A DNA stretch of 64,000 nt from DAOUJW01 sp034421015 (GTDB taxonomy: Bacteria; Chloroflexota; Dehalococcoidia; Lucifugimonadales; UBA2985): assembly GCA_034421015.1 (NCBI GenBank), contig DAOUKT010000027.1:1-64000 (forward strand), given 5' to 3'. The position numbers and the translations under genes were made by a program. This document shows, piece after piece, positions 8,538 through 16,189 of the stretch. How positions within the stretch are numbered: position 1 is the first letter of the stretch; each line of letters opens with the position of its first letter. Under the pieces are notes generated by a model, which saw nothing but the letters and a program-made list of their open reading frames with translations, did no database searches and had not been told where the DNA came from.

Positions 8538-9317
8538 CTAGCCCCGCCCCACAACGCCCTCCACGGGGCTGCTGGCAGAGGCGTAGGCCGCCCTGGCGAT
8601 GCGTCCGGCCCGGAAGGCCTTGCGCCCTCCGGACACCCCCTCGCGGAAGGCGTCCGCCATCAGCGTTGGGTCTTCCGCCTGGGCGATGGCCGTGTTTACC
8701 AGCACGGCGTCGGCACCCATCTCCATCGCCTGGGACGCGTCCGACGGGACGCCAAGGCCGGCATCGACCACTACGGGGACGGTTGCCTGCTCGATGATGA
8801 TCTGGATCTCCTCCGCGGTGTGTATGCCCCGGCCGGAGCCTATGGCCGACCCAAGGGGCATGACCGTAGCGCAGCCCGCCTCCTCCAGCTTGAGGGCCAG
8901 GACGGGGTCTGCGTGGATGTACGGCAGAACGACGAAACCCTCGTCGACGAGGGTCCTGGCCGCCTCCAGGGTGCCCACCGGGTCCGGCAGGAGGTAGCGG
9001 GCGTCCGGCTGCACCTCCAGCTTGATCCAGTTGGACAGGCCCATTGCCCGGGCCAGCCGAGCGATGGTCAGGGCCTCGTCCGCCGTGCGGCAGCCTGCCG
9101 TGTTGGGCAGAATCTGGTACTTGCTCCAGTCGATGTAGTCCAGAATGGTCTTCTTGTCGGGATCGTCCAGGTCAAGGCGTCGGAGCGCGACCGTGATCAT
9201 CTCCGTGCCGGAGGCCTCCACGGCCGCGACCATGTCCTCCATGGTGCGATACCTTCCAGTCCCCAGAATGAGACGCGATTTGAACTCTTTTCCTGCAATT
9301 ACGAGGTTGTCAGACAT
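8538..9317 (-). CDS. thiG: Thiazole synthase
   Basis: 259-aa TIM-barrel enzyme that makes the thiazole ring from deoxyxylulose phosphate, ThiS-thiocarboxylate and the ThiO product. Family motifs include SRLILGTGRY at the N-terminus, the active-site lysine in WIKLEV, PLGSAIGSGRG and VDAGLGVPSDASQAMEMGADAVLVNTAIA. Length is normal. It begins the thiG-E-S-O run, 165 bases after a crotonase gene and downstream of a strong hairpin at 9383-9425. ThiC and ThiD are not visible, so the pyrimidine branch lies elsewhere or is scavenged. Confidence 0.95.
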   Translation of the reverse strand: MSDNLVIAGKEFKSRLILGTGRYRTMEDMVAAVEASGTEMITVALRRLDLDDPDKKTILDYIDWSKYQILPNTAGCRTADEALTIARLARAMGLSNWIKLEVQPDARYLLPDPVGTLEAARTLVDEGFVVLPYIHADPVLALKLEEAGCATVMPLGSAIGSGRGIHTAEEIQIIIEQATVPVVVDAGLGVPSDASQAMEMGADAVLVNTAIAQAEDPTLMADAFREGVSGGRKAFRAGRIARAAYASASSPVEGVVGRG

Positions 9318-9382
9318 CGACCTGTACCCATCTCCCTATCCCTGGTGTGCAGCCCGCGACCCGATTCGCCGCCTGCGCCACA

Positions 9383-9425
9383 CGCTCCAATCCGGCGTCG
9401 TTTGGCCCGACGCTGGATTGGAGCG
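9383..9425 (-). terminator. Strong hairpin between crotonase gene and thiG, no U tract
   Basis: CGCTCCAATCCGGCGTCG and its near-perfect complement (one G-T position) form a stem of about 18 bp around a 6-7 base loop. Neither strand has a T run after it, so a classical Rho-independent terminator is not supported. It could be an RNA-processing or stabilising structure, or a U-less terminator, separating crotonase from thi transcription. Confidence 0.45.
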
Positions 9426-9482
9426 CGGTGGTCTTCCTAAGCTAAGCTATCCTCTCCTACCGAGAGTCAGCCCGGCCGGCGG

Positions 9483-10316
9483 CTACTTGCCCTGCCAGTT
9501 GGGGGCGCGCTTCTCGGCGAAGGCCCTGGGGCCTTCCTTGGCGTCCTCGGAGTTGAGCACCCAGCGACCCACGTTTGCGCCAAGCTGCTGGGACTGGGTC
9601 ATGGCGAACTGCCGCCAGAACTGGACAATCTGCTTGCTGCCCTGGACCGCCAGAGGCGCGTTCCTGCCGATGTCCTGGGCCATCTCAATAGCCCTGGGCA
9701 TGAGCTGGTCAGGCTCCACAACCTCGTGGACAAAGCCGATTCGATAGGCGTCCTGGGCGCTCAGCGGCCTGGCGCTGTACAGCAGGTAGCAAAGCTCGCC
9801 GAAGGGCATGACGCGCGCGCCGTGATGCACCGCGAATCCGGCCATGATGCCGCGCTGCACTTCGTAAAGCCCGAAGTAGGCCTCCGTGGAAGCGATGCGG
9901 ATGTCGCAGTCCATGGAGCGCTCGCAGCCGCCGCCAATGGCAAGGCCATTGACCGCCGCGATGATGGGCTTGGGGGACGTCGAGAATACGCCCAGCCCAC
10001 CGCCGCCTCCGCCGGGGGGGTTGAGCTCCCGCCTGGCGTCCTCTTCGGTCATCTCGCCGGCCTCCACCTTAGCCCGGATCTCGGCGGCCCTGGCGTTGCG
10101 CTCGGTCATCTCCTTGAGGTCCGCGCCGGCGCAGAAGGCCCGCCCGTTGCCGGTGACTATGCCCGCGAACATGGAGTTGTCGCTGTTGAAATCTCGCAGC
10201 GCCTCGTCCAGGTCCCGGCCCATCTGCCCGCCCAGGGCGTTCAGCCGCTCCGGCCGGTTCATGGTGAAGGTTGCGTAGTGCTCATCCGGATGCTTCTCGT
10301 AAATCAGGTCTGGCAT
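9483..10316 (-). CDS. Enoyl-CoA hydratase/isomerase (crotonase) family protein
   Basis: 277-aa crotonase-fold protein acting on an acyl-CoA thioester. The oxyanion-hole segments AFCAGADLKEM and NGLAIGGGCE are present, and both glutamates used by hydratases can be placed, in GGGCE and YEVQRG. A proline/glycine-rich loop (NPPGGGGGG) near residue 105 is unusual. The specific substrate cannot be read from sequence. GGAG sits 9 bases before the ATG. Its leader carries a TPP riboswitch and it precedes the thiG operon on the same strand, a surprising setting for a crotonase. Confidence 0.85.
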   Translation of the reverse strand: MPDLIYEKHPDEHYATFTMNRPERLNALGGQMGRDLDEALRDFNSDNSMFAGIVTGNGRAFCAGADLKEMTERNARAAEIRAKVEAGEMTEEDARRELNPPGGGGGGLGVFSTSPKPIIAAVNGLAIGGGCERSMDCDIRIASTEAYFGLYEVQRGIMAGFAVHHGARVMPFGELCYLLYSARPLSAQDAYRIGFVHEVVEPDQLMPRAIEMAQDIGRNAPLAVQGSKQIVQFWRQFAMTQSQQLGANVGRWVLNSEDAKEGPRAFAEKRAPNWQGK

Positions 10317-10439
10317 ATCTGGTCACTCCTTTGTGATGTTTTTGCGCCTGCAATGACGCTGCTGGGATCTACTGACGGACCGGGGCCAGTGAGTGCGAGG
10401 GGAGTTCGGAGAGAGGCGAATGAAGGCGGGTTCCGGCCC

Positions 10440-10540
10440 GTTTTCCCTTCGCTGGAATTACCCAGTTCAGGTTCCGACGGTCGCCCCGGTGCGCCGGGGC
10501 CTCTCAGCCTGACATTCCCAAGCTCCCGCTGGACTCTTTA
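10440..10540 (-). promoter_or_regulatory. TPP (THI-box) riboswitch
   Basis: On the minus strand the conserved order is seen: GGGAGC near the 5' end, CAGGCTGAGAG, a GC-rich variable hairpin (CCCCGGCGCACCGGGG), then GAACCTGAACTGGGTAAT and TCCAGCGAAGGGAAAA at the 3' end. These are the hallmark pyrimidine- and pyrophosphate-sensor sequences of the TPP aptamer. It lies about 125 bases before the crotonase start codon and 1.1 kb upstream of thiG. No clear terminator with a U tract follows the aptamer, so the expression platform is unresolved. Confidence 0.92.
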
Positions 10541-10646
10541 TCGGCCCGGGCCATTCGGACCCTGAGCTTGGCTAAAGGGTAAGGCAATCCGCCTGCAAAG
10601 TCAATTGCCGGGCGTTCCTCTCACACCGCGGCCATTCGATTCAAGG

Positions 10647-10675
10647 TTGACATCCATCAACCCACAGCCTAAAGT
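10647..10675 (+). promoter_or_regulatory. Sigma-70-type promoter for the small zinc-ribbon gene
   Basis: TTGACA (10647-10652), a 17-base spacer and TAAAGT (10670-10675) lie 24 bases before the ATG at 10700. The -35 is perfect consensus. Confidence 0.6.
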
Positions 10676-10699
10676 AAGGGCGTCGGTAGTGAAGCGCCA

Positions 10700-10885
10700 A
10701 TGGCAACTGAACAGTCGGACACCCCTCAGCCGGAAGACATCATCGTCAACTACTGCCCCGTGTGCGGTCGCACGGAGCGCCGCCCCTACAAGGACGGGGA
10801 CCACTGGCAGACGCCCTTCTTCTACCGCGACGCCTGGTGGGCCCGTGGCCCATGCCCTCCATGCCTGGAGGCGGCCAAGCAGTAG
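10700..10885 (+). CDS. Small zinc-ribbon-like protein of unknown function
   Basis: 61 aa with two cysteine pairs, CPVC near residue 19 and CPPC near residue 52, spaced as in a zinc ribbon with aromatic and charged residues between them. No family is recognised. A consensus promoter just upstream supports expression, although the Shine-Dalgarno is weak. It lies between the divergent thiamine leader and the aminotransferase gene, with 144 bases before the latter and its own promoter, so a functional link is not implied. Confidence 0.6.
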   Translation: MATEQSDTPQPEDIIVNYCPVCGRTERRPYKDGDHWQTPFFYRDAWWARGPCPPCLEAAKQ

Positions 10886-10968
10886 ACGCCGCATTCGCCC
10901 CCGGCGCACGGCTCGATTCTCAATGGCGTCCGTATCGCATCTGAACTCGCCCCTCGCCCAGGGAGGGA

Positions 10969-10997
10969 TTGCCTTGAATTTGCGCCACGTATATAAT
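10969..10997 (+). promoter_or_regulatory. Promoter for the branched-chain aminotransferase gene
   Basis: TTGCCT (10969-10974), a 17-base spacer and a perfect TATAAT (10992-10997) lie 32 bases before the ATG at 11030. Confidence 0.65.
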
Positions 10998-11029
10998 TCC
11001 TCTCAGCTTTCGGAAAAGGAGCCCCCAAG

Positions 11030-11968
11030 ATGACGTACGCCTTCATGAACGGTGATTTCATGCCCCTGTCGGAGGCCAAGGTTGGGGTAATGACCCACGC
11101 CCTTCACTACGGCACCGCCATTTTCGAGGGCATCAGAGGCAACTGGAATCCCGAGCAGGAGAAGATGTACGTATTCCGCCCAAGGGAGCACTACGTGCGC
11201 TTCCTGCAGGGCTGCAAGGTGATGCGCATCAACGTCCCGTACACCGCCGATGAGCTCACGGACATTACGACGGACCTGGTGGCGCGGTGCGGGTACGAGC
11301 AGGACATCTACATCCGCCCCCTGGCCTTCAAGGGTGAAGAGAGGATAGCAAACCTGAAGCTCCAGGATCTGTCGGACTCCCTGGTGATCTTCACCATAGC
11401 CTTCGGCGCGTACCTGGACCTGGAGACGGCGGCGAATTGCTGCACCTCCTCCTGGCGGCGCATGGAGGACACGATGATTCCCCCGCGCGTCAAGATCGCC
11501 GGCCTGTACGTCAACAGCGTCCTGGCAAAGACCGAGGCGACCCTGGCGGGCTTCGACGAGGCGATCCTGCTGACCAACGAAGGCTACGTCTCCGAGGGCG
11601 CGGGAGAGAATATTTTCATTGTGAACGACGGTAAGCTGGTGACCCCGGCCATCTCGGACAACATCCTGGGCGGCATCACAAGGCAGGCCGTCATGCAGCT
11701 GGCGAAGAATGAGCTTGGCCTGGAGACCGAGGAGCGAAGCGTCCGGCGCAGCGAGCTCTACACCGCCGACGAGTGCTTCCTGACTGGCACGGCGGCTCAC
11801 CTTACACCGGTGGGTCGTATAGACAACCACGATATAGGCAACGGCCAGCTCGGTCCAATCACACGGGAGCTGCAGAACATCTACTTCGACGTTATCAGAG
11901 GCAGGATGTCCAAGTACCTCCACTGGTGCACGCCCGTGCCCACTGCCGTAGCCCAGACTGTGTCCTAG
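11030..11968 (+). CDS. ilvE: Branched-chain amino acid aminotransferase
   Basis: Fold-type IV PLP enzyme (312 aa) interconverting branched-chain 2-oxo acids and leucine, isoleucine or valine. The substrate-loop sequence HALHYGTAIFEGIRG, the PLP lysine in YVNSVLAKTEA, and EGAGENIFIVNDGKL followed by GGITR are all typical of IlvE rather than D-amino-acid transaminase. AAGGAG precedes the ATG by 8 bases. It appears monocistronic, with its own promoter and a ~110-base gap before the next gene. Alternative class IV activities cannot be fully excluded. Confidence 0.9.
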   Translation: MTYAFMNGDFMPLSEAKVGVMTHALHYGTAIFEGIRGNWNPEQEKMYVFRPREHYVRFLQGCKVMRINVPYTADELTDITTDLVARCGYEQDIYIRPLAFKGEERIANLKLQDLSDSLVIFTIAFGAYLDLETAANCCTSSWRRMEDTMIPPRVKIAGLYVNSVLAKTEATLAGFDEAILLTNEGYVSEGAGENIFIVNDGKLVTPAISDNILGGITRQAVMQLAKNELGLETEERSVRRSELYTADECFLTGTAAHLTPVGRIDNHDIGNGQLGPITRELQNIYFDVIRGRMSKYLHWCTPVPTAVAQTVS

Positions 11969-12079
11969 ACGCGGAGCCGGCCAGCAATGTTCAAGTCTGT
12001 TCCCAATACGCGCAAGCCACAGGCGAGTGGGCGCTTGAGCAAAGACCGACTAATTGCCTGAAGCGCCCGGAGCGACGAG

Positions 12080-12535
12080 TTGACGTTCCATCAAGAGTAC
12101 CTGCTTCTAGTATTCTTGCTCTGTAGCGGCGCGGTCCAGGCGGCTGCGGCCTACAGCGGACTCAATGGGCTGCAGTTCTTCAGCAACCGGCGGCTGAGCG
12201 CCGGGCTGGGGATTGCGCTGGTCCTGGGTTCGCTGGTGTGGTTCTTCCATACGGGAGGCCGCAACATGCCGGACACCAACGGCGGACTCGCAGGCACGAC
12301 GCAGTTCGGCCTGTTCGTGCTGGGAGGTTTCTTTGCCCTGCTCTTCACATTCCTCGTGACGTCCCTCGCCAACCGTCGCAACGACAGGGGAGCCCGGAGC
12401 GAGTCGCCCGCCGTTGAGACGCAGGACGGCCTGCCATCCCTCAGCGAGACCACGTTCCTGCAGGCTCTTTGCAATAATCTGAGCGCGCTATGGAAGCTGT
12501 ATCGCAAGCAGACGCAGAGATATTCCTCTGGCTGA
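12080..12535 (+). CDS. Small membrane protein of unknown function
   Basis: 151 aa with three predicted membrane helices (about residues 6-25, 40-58 and 74-95) and a polar C-terminal ~50 residues. I do not recognise a family. The TTG at 12080 is the best start available; no strong Shine-Dalgarno is seen. Its end overlaps the next gene by 46 bases in another frame, which suggests co-translation with the PAP2-like protein. It could act with that protein in the membrane, but only gene order supports this. Confidence 0.6.
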   Translation: MTFHQEYLLLVFLLCSGAVQAAAAYSGLNGLQFFSNRRLSAGLGIALVLGSLVWFFHTGGRNMPDTNGGLAGTTQFGLFVLGGFFALLFTFLVTSLANRRNDRGARSESPAVETQDGLPSLSETTFLQALCNNLSALWKLYRKQTQRYSSG

Positions 12536-13080
12536 ACAATGGGGTAGGCTCGCTTCCACTGCTGGACAGGGTTGTCCAGTGGATAGTCAGCGACTACCTG
12601 ATACCCGTTGTGTTCTCCACAATCCTGCTGGGGCTGTGGTTCGGGTGGCGCGGCCAGGAGATGAGGGAGTTGCACCAACGGGGCGTCATGGTGGCCGGCA
12701 TAGGCGTGGGCATAGCCAACGCTATTGTGAAGACGATCAACGCCTTCTACTTCCGGCCCCGCCCCTTCGACTCCCACGAGGTCAGCCTGCTCTTCTACCC
12801 CCCAACCGACTCGTCGTTTCCAGCCAACCCCATTGCTATCACAGTCGCCATGGCTACGGGCGTCTGGATGGCCAACAGGAAGATAGGCGCGGCAATGTTC
12901 GCGGTCGCCTTGATCTACGGCTTTGCCAGGGTCTACGCCGGGGTATTCTACCCTCTGGACGTGGTAGGGGGAGCGCTCATTGGGCTGGGCGCGGCCTATC
13001 TGGTCTACCTGGTCCTGAGACTCATTGAGCCGGTGCCCACCCTCTGCCTCAGGCTTGTGCGGTTCCTTTGCATGGCCTGA
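12490..13080 (+). CDS. PAP2-superfamily membrane protein lacking both catalytic histidines
   Basis: 196-aa integral membrane protein with about five helices and the fold pattern of type 2 phosphatidic acid or undecaprenyl-diphosphate phosphatases. The first motif is present as KTINAFYFRPRPF. The second, normally PSxH, reads FPANPIA, and the third, normally R-x5-H-x3-D, reads RVYAGVFYPLD; both essential histidines are replaced (Pro and Phe). I checked these codons directly. It is therefore probably not a PAP2-mechanism phosphatase, and may bind lipid phosphates or partners instead. It overlaps the preceding small membrane gene. Confidence 0.8.
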   Translation: MEAVSQADAEIFLWLNNGVGSLPLLDRVVQWIVSDYLIPVVFSTILLGLWFGWRGQEMRELHQRGVMVAGIGVGIANAIVKTINAFYFRPRPFDSHEVSLLFYPPTDSSFPANPIAITVAMATGVWMANRKIGAAMFAVALIYGFARVYAGVFYPLDVVGGALIGLGAAYLVYLVLRLIEPVPTLCLRLVRFLCMA

Positions 13081-13134
13081 TCTCTGAACCAAGTGTCCTC
13101 AGGGCCTCCCGGAGGACATCCACGGCGCCTCCGC

Positions 13135-13854
13135 TCATGAGTAACTGCCCTGTATGATGGCCCTGGGAAGGTCTTCCACCATGCGCCGGGCGGCCGGCAT
13201 ACCCACCAGCCTCGCGGCGGCCTCCACGCCCGCAGAGAGAAGCGGCGCACGCTCTCCCCGGGCGGCGTGACCGTCGGACGCCAGTATGTGGGCGAGACCC
13301 CGGCGCAGCAGCTCCTCCGAGACCCCCTGTACAGTCTCGCCATAGGCGCCGGTGAGACTCCCTGCCGTCACCTGCGACAGCGCGCCTCCGGCGACCAGGT
13401 CAGCCAGGAGCCGGGGGTTGCGCTGAATGGGAATGTTCCGCTCAGGGTGCACGATTACAGGCCGCAGGCCCAGGGCCATCAGCTTCTGCAACGTCTCCTG
13501 CGTATGGAAGGGGTATATCTCGAATGGCAGCTCAATCAGGATGAAGCACGTGCCTTCTATCGGCCAGGCTCCGCCCATGTCAACCTGCTCAATCGTGTCC
13601 ATCTCCAGGTGGTTTTCCATGCCAAAAAGCACCGTGAGGGGCACGGAGCGTTTCTTCAGCTCCCGTTTCAGCCTTGACACTAGGTCCCTTGCAGCGATCA
13701 CAGACGCCCTCTGCACCACGTCCCGGTTGTGGGGCGTGGCCGCAATCACCCGCGTCCCGTCCCGGTAGGCCGCCATCGCCATCTCGACCGACTCATCCAT
13801 TCGGAGCGGGCCATCGTCCAGGCCGGGCAGGATGTGGCAGTGCAGGTCAATCAT
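13135..13854 (-). CDS. PHP-domain phosphatase, CpsB/YwqE-like
   Basis: 239-aa metal-dependent PHP-family protein resembling bacterial manganese tyrosine phosphatases that regulate polysaccharide export. Metal-binding features seen are MIDLHCHILPGLDDG at the N-terminus, AATPH, GMENHLEMD, a VHPERN segment and ASDGHA near the C-terminus. The ATG at 13854 overlaps the end of the glycosyltransferase gene by 8 bases; a longer start would add 12 residues not seen in the family. Last gene of the rpsF-headed run. Neighbouring glycosyltransferase genes support a cell-surface role. No partner tyrosine kinase is seen. Confidence 0.82.
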   Translation of the reverse strand: MIDLHCHILPGLDDGPLRMDESVEMAMAAYRDGTRVIAATPHNRDVVQRASVIAARDLVSRLKRELKKRSVPLTVLFGMENHLEMDTIEQVDMGGAWPIEGTCFILIELPFEIYPFHTQETLQKLMALGLRPVIVHPERNIPIQRNPRLLADLVAGGALSQVTAGSLTGAYGETVQGVSEELLRRGLAHILASDGHAARGERAPLLSAGVEAAARLVGMPAARRMVEDLPRAIIQGSYS

Positions 13855-15145
13855 CGGGCTGTGAGCCTTCCGGGGACACCAGGGACTCATACAGGGAGAG
13901 CAGCCTGTCGGCCACCGCCGACCATCCCATCGTCAGCGCCCGGCTCCGGGCCGCCTGCCCCATGCCCCTGTTCACAACGGCGCTGCTCAGGAGAATATCC
14001 AGCCTGTCGGCGAAGGGCTCAGGGCACCGCCAGGGCACCAGGTAGCCGGTGACGCCGTCCTTGACTATGGTGGGCAGCCCTCCAACCCTGGAAGCGACGA
14101 CCGGCGTGCCGCAGGCCATAGACTCAAGCGCGACCAGCCCGAAGCTCTCGTAGTAGGAGGGGACAACGCAAACGTCCGCGGCGCTGTAGTACACCGGAAG
14201 CTCCTGCTGCTCCACCCTCCCCACAAAGCTGACCCGGGGCGAGATTCCAAGCTCGTCCGCCAGGGACTTGAGACGCTCAACCTCCCGGTCGCCCTCAGAG
14301 TCGCCGCCGACAATGAGGGTCCTAACGCTCTCCGCCTGGCCCAGCTGGGCCACGGCCTTCAGGAGAATGTCTATGCCTTTGAGTGGCTCAATGCGGCCCA
14401 CGTACAGGACGACCTTGCTGTCGCCAAACCCCAATTGCCCCCTGGCCTCCACTGCGTCCACCGGCCTAAAGCGGTCCACGTCCACTCCGCAGGGTATGAC
14501 CGCAATGTTGTCTCTGCCGGCGTCGTAGAGGCGGGAGATTGCGTCTCTTTCGTGCTCGCTGAAGGCCACAATCCGGTCCGCGGATGCGATTACCCTGCGC
14601 TCGCCCTCAGCCCGGGCCTCCGGCTCGCGCTCCCCAGCCCGAGCGCGCAGCTTGACCTCGGCCAGCGTGTGGAACGTGGCGACGTGGGGCGCGCGCCAGT
14701 GGCGCGAGAGGACGTTTCCCACCCGGCCGGAAAGCCAGTAGTGGGAGTGGATGACGTCGTAGGAAAGCTTGTGCTGACTGGCGAACTCCAGGAGGCCCCT
14801 CACGAACTCCGGGAGTGCGCCGGGCAGATCCTCCTTCTGGAGGGCGAGGGGCCCGGCCTTGATGAGAATGACCCTGGCTCTCTCCGCGAGGTCCACAATC
14901 TGCGGGGCGTCCGGCTCGTGGGCCCGGGTGTAGATGTCCGCGTACACCCCTCTGGCCGACAACTCCTGGGCCACCTGGCGGACGTAGACATTCATCCCGC
15001 CGGTGTCCCTGCTGCCAAGCCTGGCGATGGGGCTGCCGTGGACGCTGACAATGGCAACCCGCCGGACTGGCCGGTCAGTGGAGGTTGTGTTCATGCTATG
15101 GCCCAGGACTCCCGGGACCACCCCGTCCGGAGCCGCCGCTGCCAT
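13847..15145 (-). CDS. GT4-family glycosyltransferase (MshA/sucrose-phosphate-synthase-like)
   Basis: 432-aa GT-B retaining glycosyltransferase. The N-terminal domain contains VSVHGSPIARLGSRDTGGMNVYVRQVAQEL, the glycine loop of MshA-like enzymes; the C-terminal domain has the sugar-nucleotide region VVPSYYESFGLVALESMACGTPVVAS with the conserved E-x7-E pair. The acceptor is unknown; MshA identity is not claimed since no mycothiol genes adjoin. The ATG at 15145 has GAGG 6 bases upstream and is preferred; an ATG at 15094 or a GTG at 15157 overlapping the upstream stop are possible. Couples to the PHP phosphatase gene by overlap. Confidence 0.85.
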   Translation of the reverse strand: MAAAAPDGVVPGVLGHSMNTTSTDRPVRRVAIVSVHGSPIARLGSRDTGGMNVYVRQVAQELSARGVYADIYTRAHEPDAPQIVDLAERARVILIKAGPLALQKEDLPGALPEFVRGLLEFASQHKLSYDVIHSHYWLSGRVGNVLSRHWRAPHVATFHTLAEVKLRARAGEREPEARAEGERRVIASADRIVAFSEHERDAISRLYDAGRDNIAVIPCGVDVDRFRPVDAVEARGQLGFGDSKVVLYVGRIEPLKGIDILLKAVAQLGQAESVRTLIVGGDSEGDREVERLKSLADELGISPRVSFVGRVEQQELPVYYSAADVCVVPSYYESFGLVALESMACGTPVVASRVGGLPTIVKDGVTGYLVPWRCPEPFADRLDILLSSAVVNRGMGQAARSRALTMGWSAVADRLLSLYESLVSPEGSQPDD

Positions 15146-15156
15146 GCGCGGCCTCA

Positions 15157-16137
15157 CTACCGGTACAGGGAGAGGTAATGCAGCTGCTTTCCCTTGGCTC
15201 CCAGGTGGTACTTGTACTGCTCAGTGCCCCGGAGCATGTCGAAATACGCCCTCCCATCGCAGATGGCGCTCTTTATGCACAGGGCCTTGAGGAGGAAGCT
15301 CGTGCCCAGGTTGGCGTACTCCAGATTGTGGCCGCTGTTGTATAGCGACAGAACGTTGTTGTAGTCGAAGCAGACCGTGGCGGCGGTCCTGACTCCCTCC
15401 ACCTCCAGGAAGGAGAGGCTGAGGTATCCACGACGGGCCATCTCCATGAGCACTTCCCTGAAGAAGTCCCCTCGCTCCTCCGTGAGAAACTCCGATTTCT
15501 CCTCCCGGCTCTGGGCCATGAGACTCAGGAAATCGTCAATGGACGCGGATATGCTGTCGACGTCCGTCAGCTGCTCGATATTGAAGTCGACCTCTCCGCT
15601 GAGCTTGCGCAGCTTGCGGCGCAGCTCGTGGCGGTCCTTCTTCCTCAGGCTTGCGAGGTACTCGTCCCATGTCCCGGGAAGATCGACTCCCAGCAGCTGC
15701 CCCTCGACTCCCTGGTCCGTCCGGTAGCCCCTGGCCTCCGCCAGGCCGAGCATCCCGTCCAGGGTTGGCGAGTCCTCCAGGACCGACTCCATCCTGAACT
15801 CAGTCCAGTCCTCGTCCTCCAGGTATCCAGCGAAGGCCTGAAAGAACGCGTCCTCGCGGCCCTTCATCACAACAAAGTCGTGGATATCCCACAGGTCGGT
15901 GCTGCCCAGGAAGCTCAGCACGCCGTCCCGCACTGCCAGGGGAGCAATCCCGATGGTGGTGTCATCGTCCTTGAACCTGAGGACCCTCAACTCCTGTCCA
16001 TCGGGCCTGACGCTCTCCCACCACGTCCTCTGCCAGTAGGGGGTGAGGAAGATGGTGTTGGAGACGCTGTTCCCCAGGAGGCTCTCCCACTCCGATTCTA
16101 TCCGGTCAAAGCTCTCAACGCTGTACGAATAGGCCAT
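15157..16137 (-). CDS. BioF2/CelD-like GNAT-fold acyltransferase
   Basis: 326-aa protein with the double-GNAT layout of the FemAB-like / acetyltransferase-6 group: an N-terminal FLTPYWQRTWWESV region, IGIAPLAV, and a C-terminal core with YLSLSFLEVEGVRTAATVCFDYNNVLSLYNSGH. Such proteins often modify surface polysaccharides or peptides; the substrate here is unknown. The ATG at 16137 has AGGAG 5 bases upstream. It lies between thrC and a glycosyltransferase, which favours a cell-envelope role. Confidence 0.75.
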   Translation of the reverse strand: MAYSYSVESFDRIESEWESLLGNSVSNTIFLTPYWQRTWWESVRPDGQELRVLRFKDDDTTIGIAPLAVRDGVLSFLGSTDLWDIHDFVVMKGREDAFFQAFAGYLEDEDWTEFRMESVLEDSPTLDGMLGLAEARGYRTDQGVEGQLLGVDLPGTWDEYLASLRKKDRHELRRKLRKLSGEVDFNIEQLTDVDSISASIDDFLSLMAQSREEKSEFLTEERGDFFREVLMEMARRGYLSLSFLEVEGVRTAATVCFDYNNVLSLYNSGHNLEYANLGTSFLLKALCIKSAICDGRAYFDMLRGTEQYKYHLGAKGKQLHYLSLYR

Positions 16138-16189
16138 TATCACTCCTGATCCCGGGCTCCTCTCCGTCCAATGGGCCGGGCCGGGTTGT

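Noticed and set aside
8268..9440. 390-codon open frame on the plus strand over thiE-thiG
   Set aside because: Antisense shadow of two firmly identified thiamine genes, with no domain-like sequence.
13847..15145. Assignment of the glycosyltransferase as MshA of mycothiol synthesis
   Set aside because: The family resemblance is real, but no mshB, mshC or mshD genes are near and the acceptor cannot be read from sequence.
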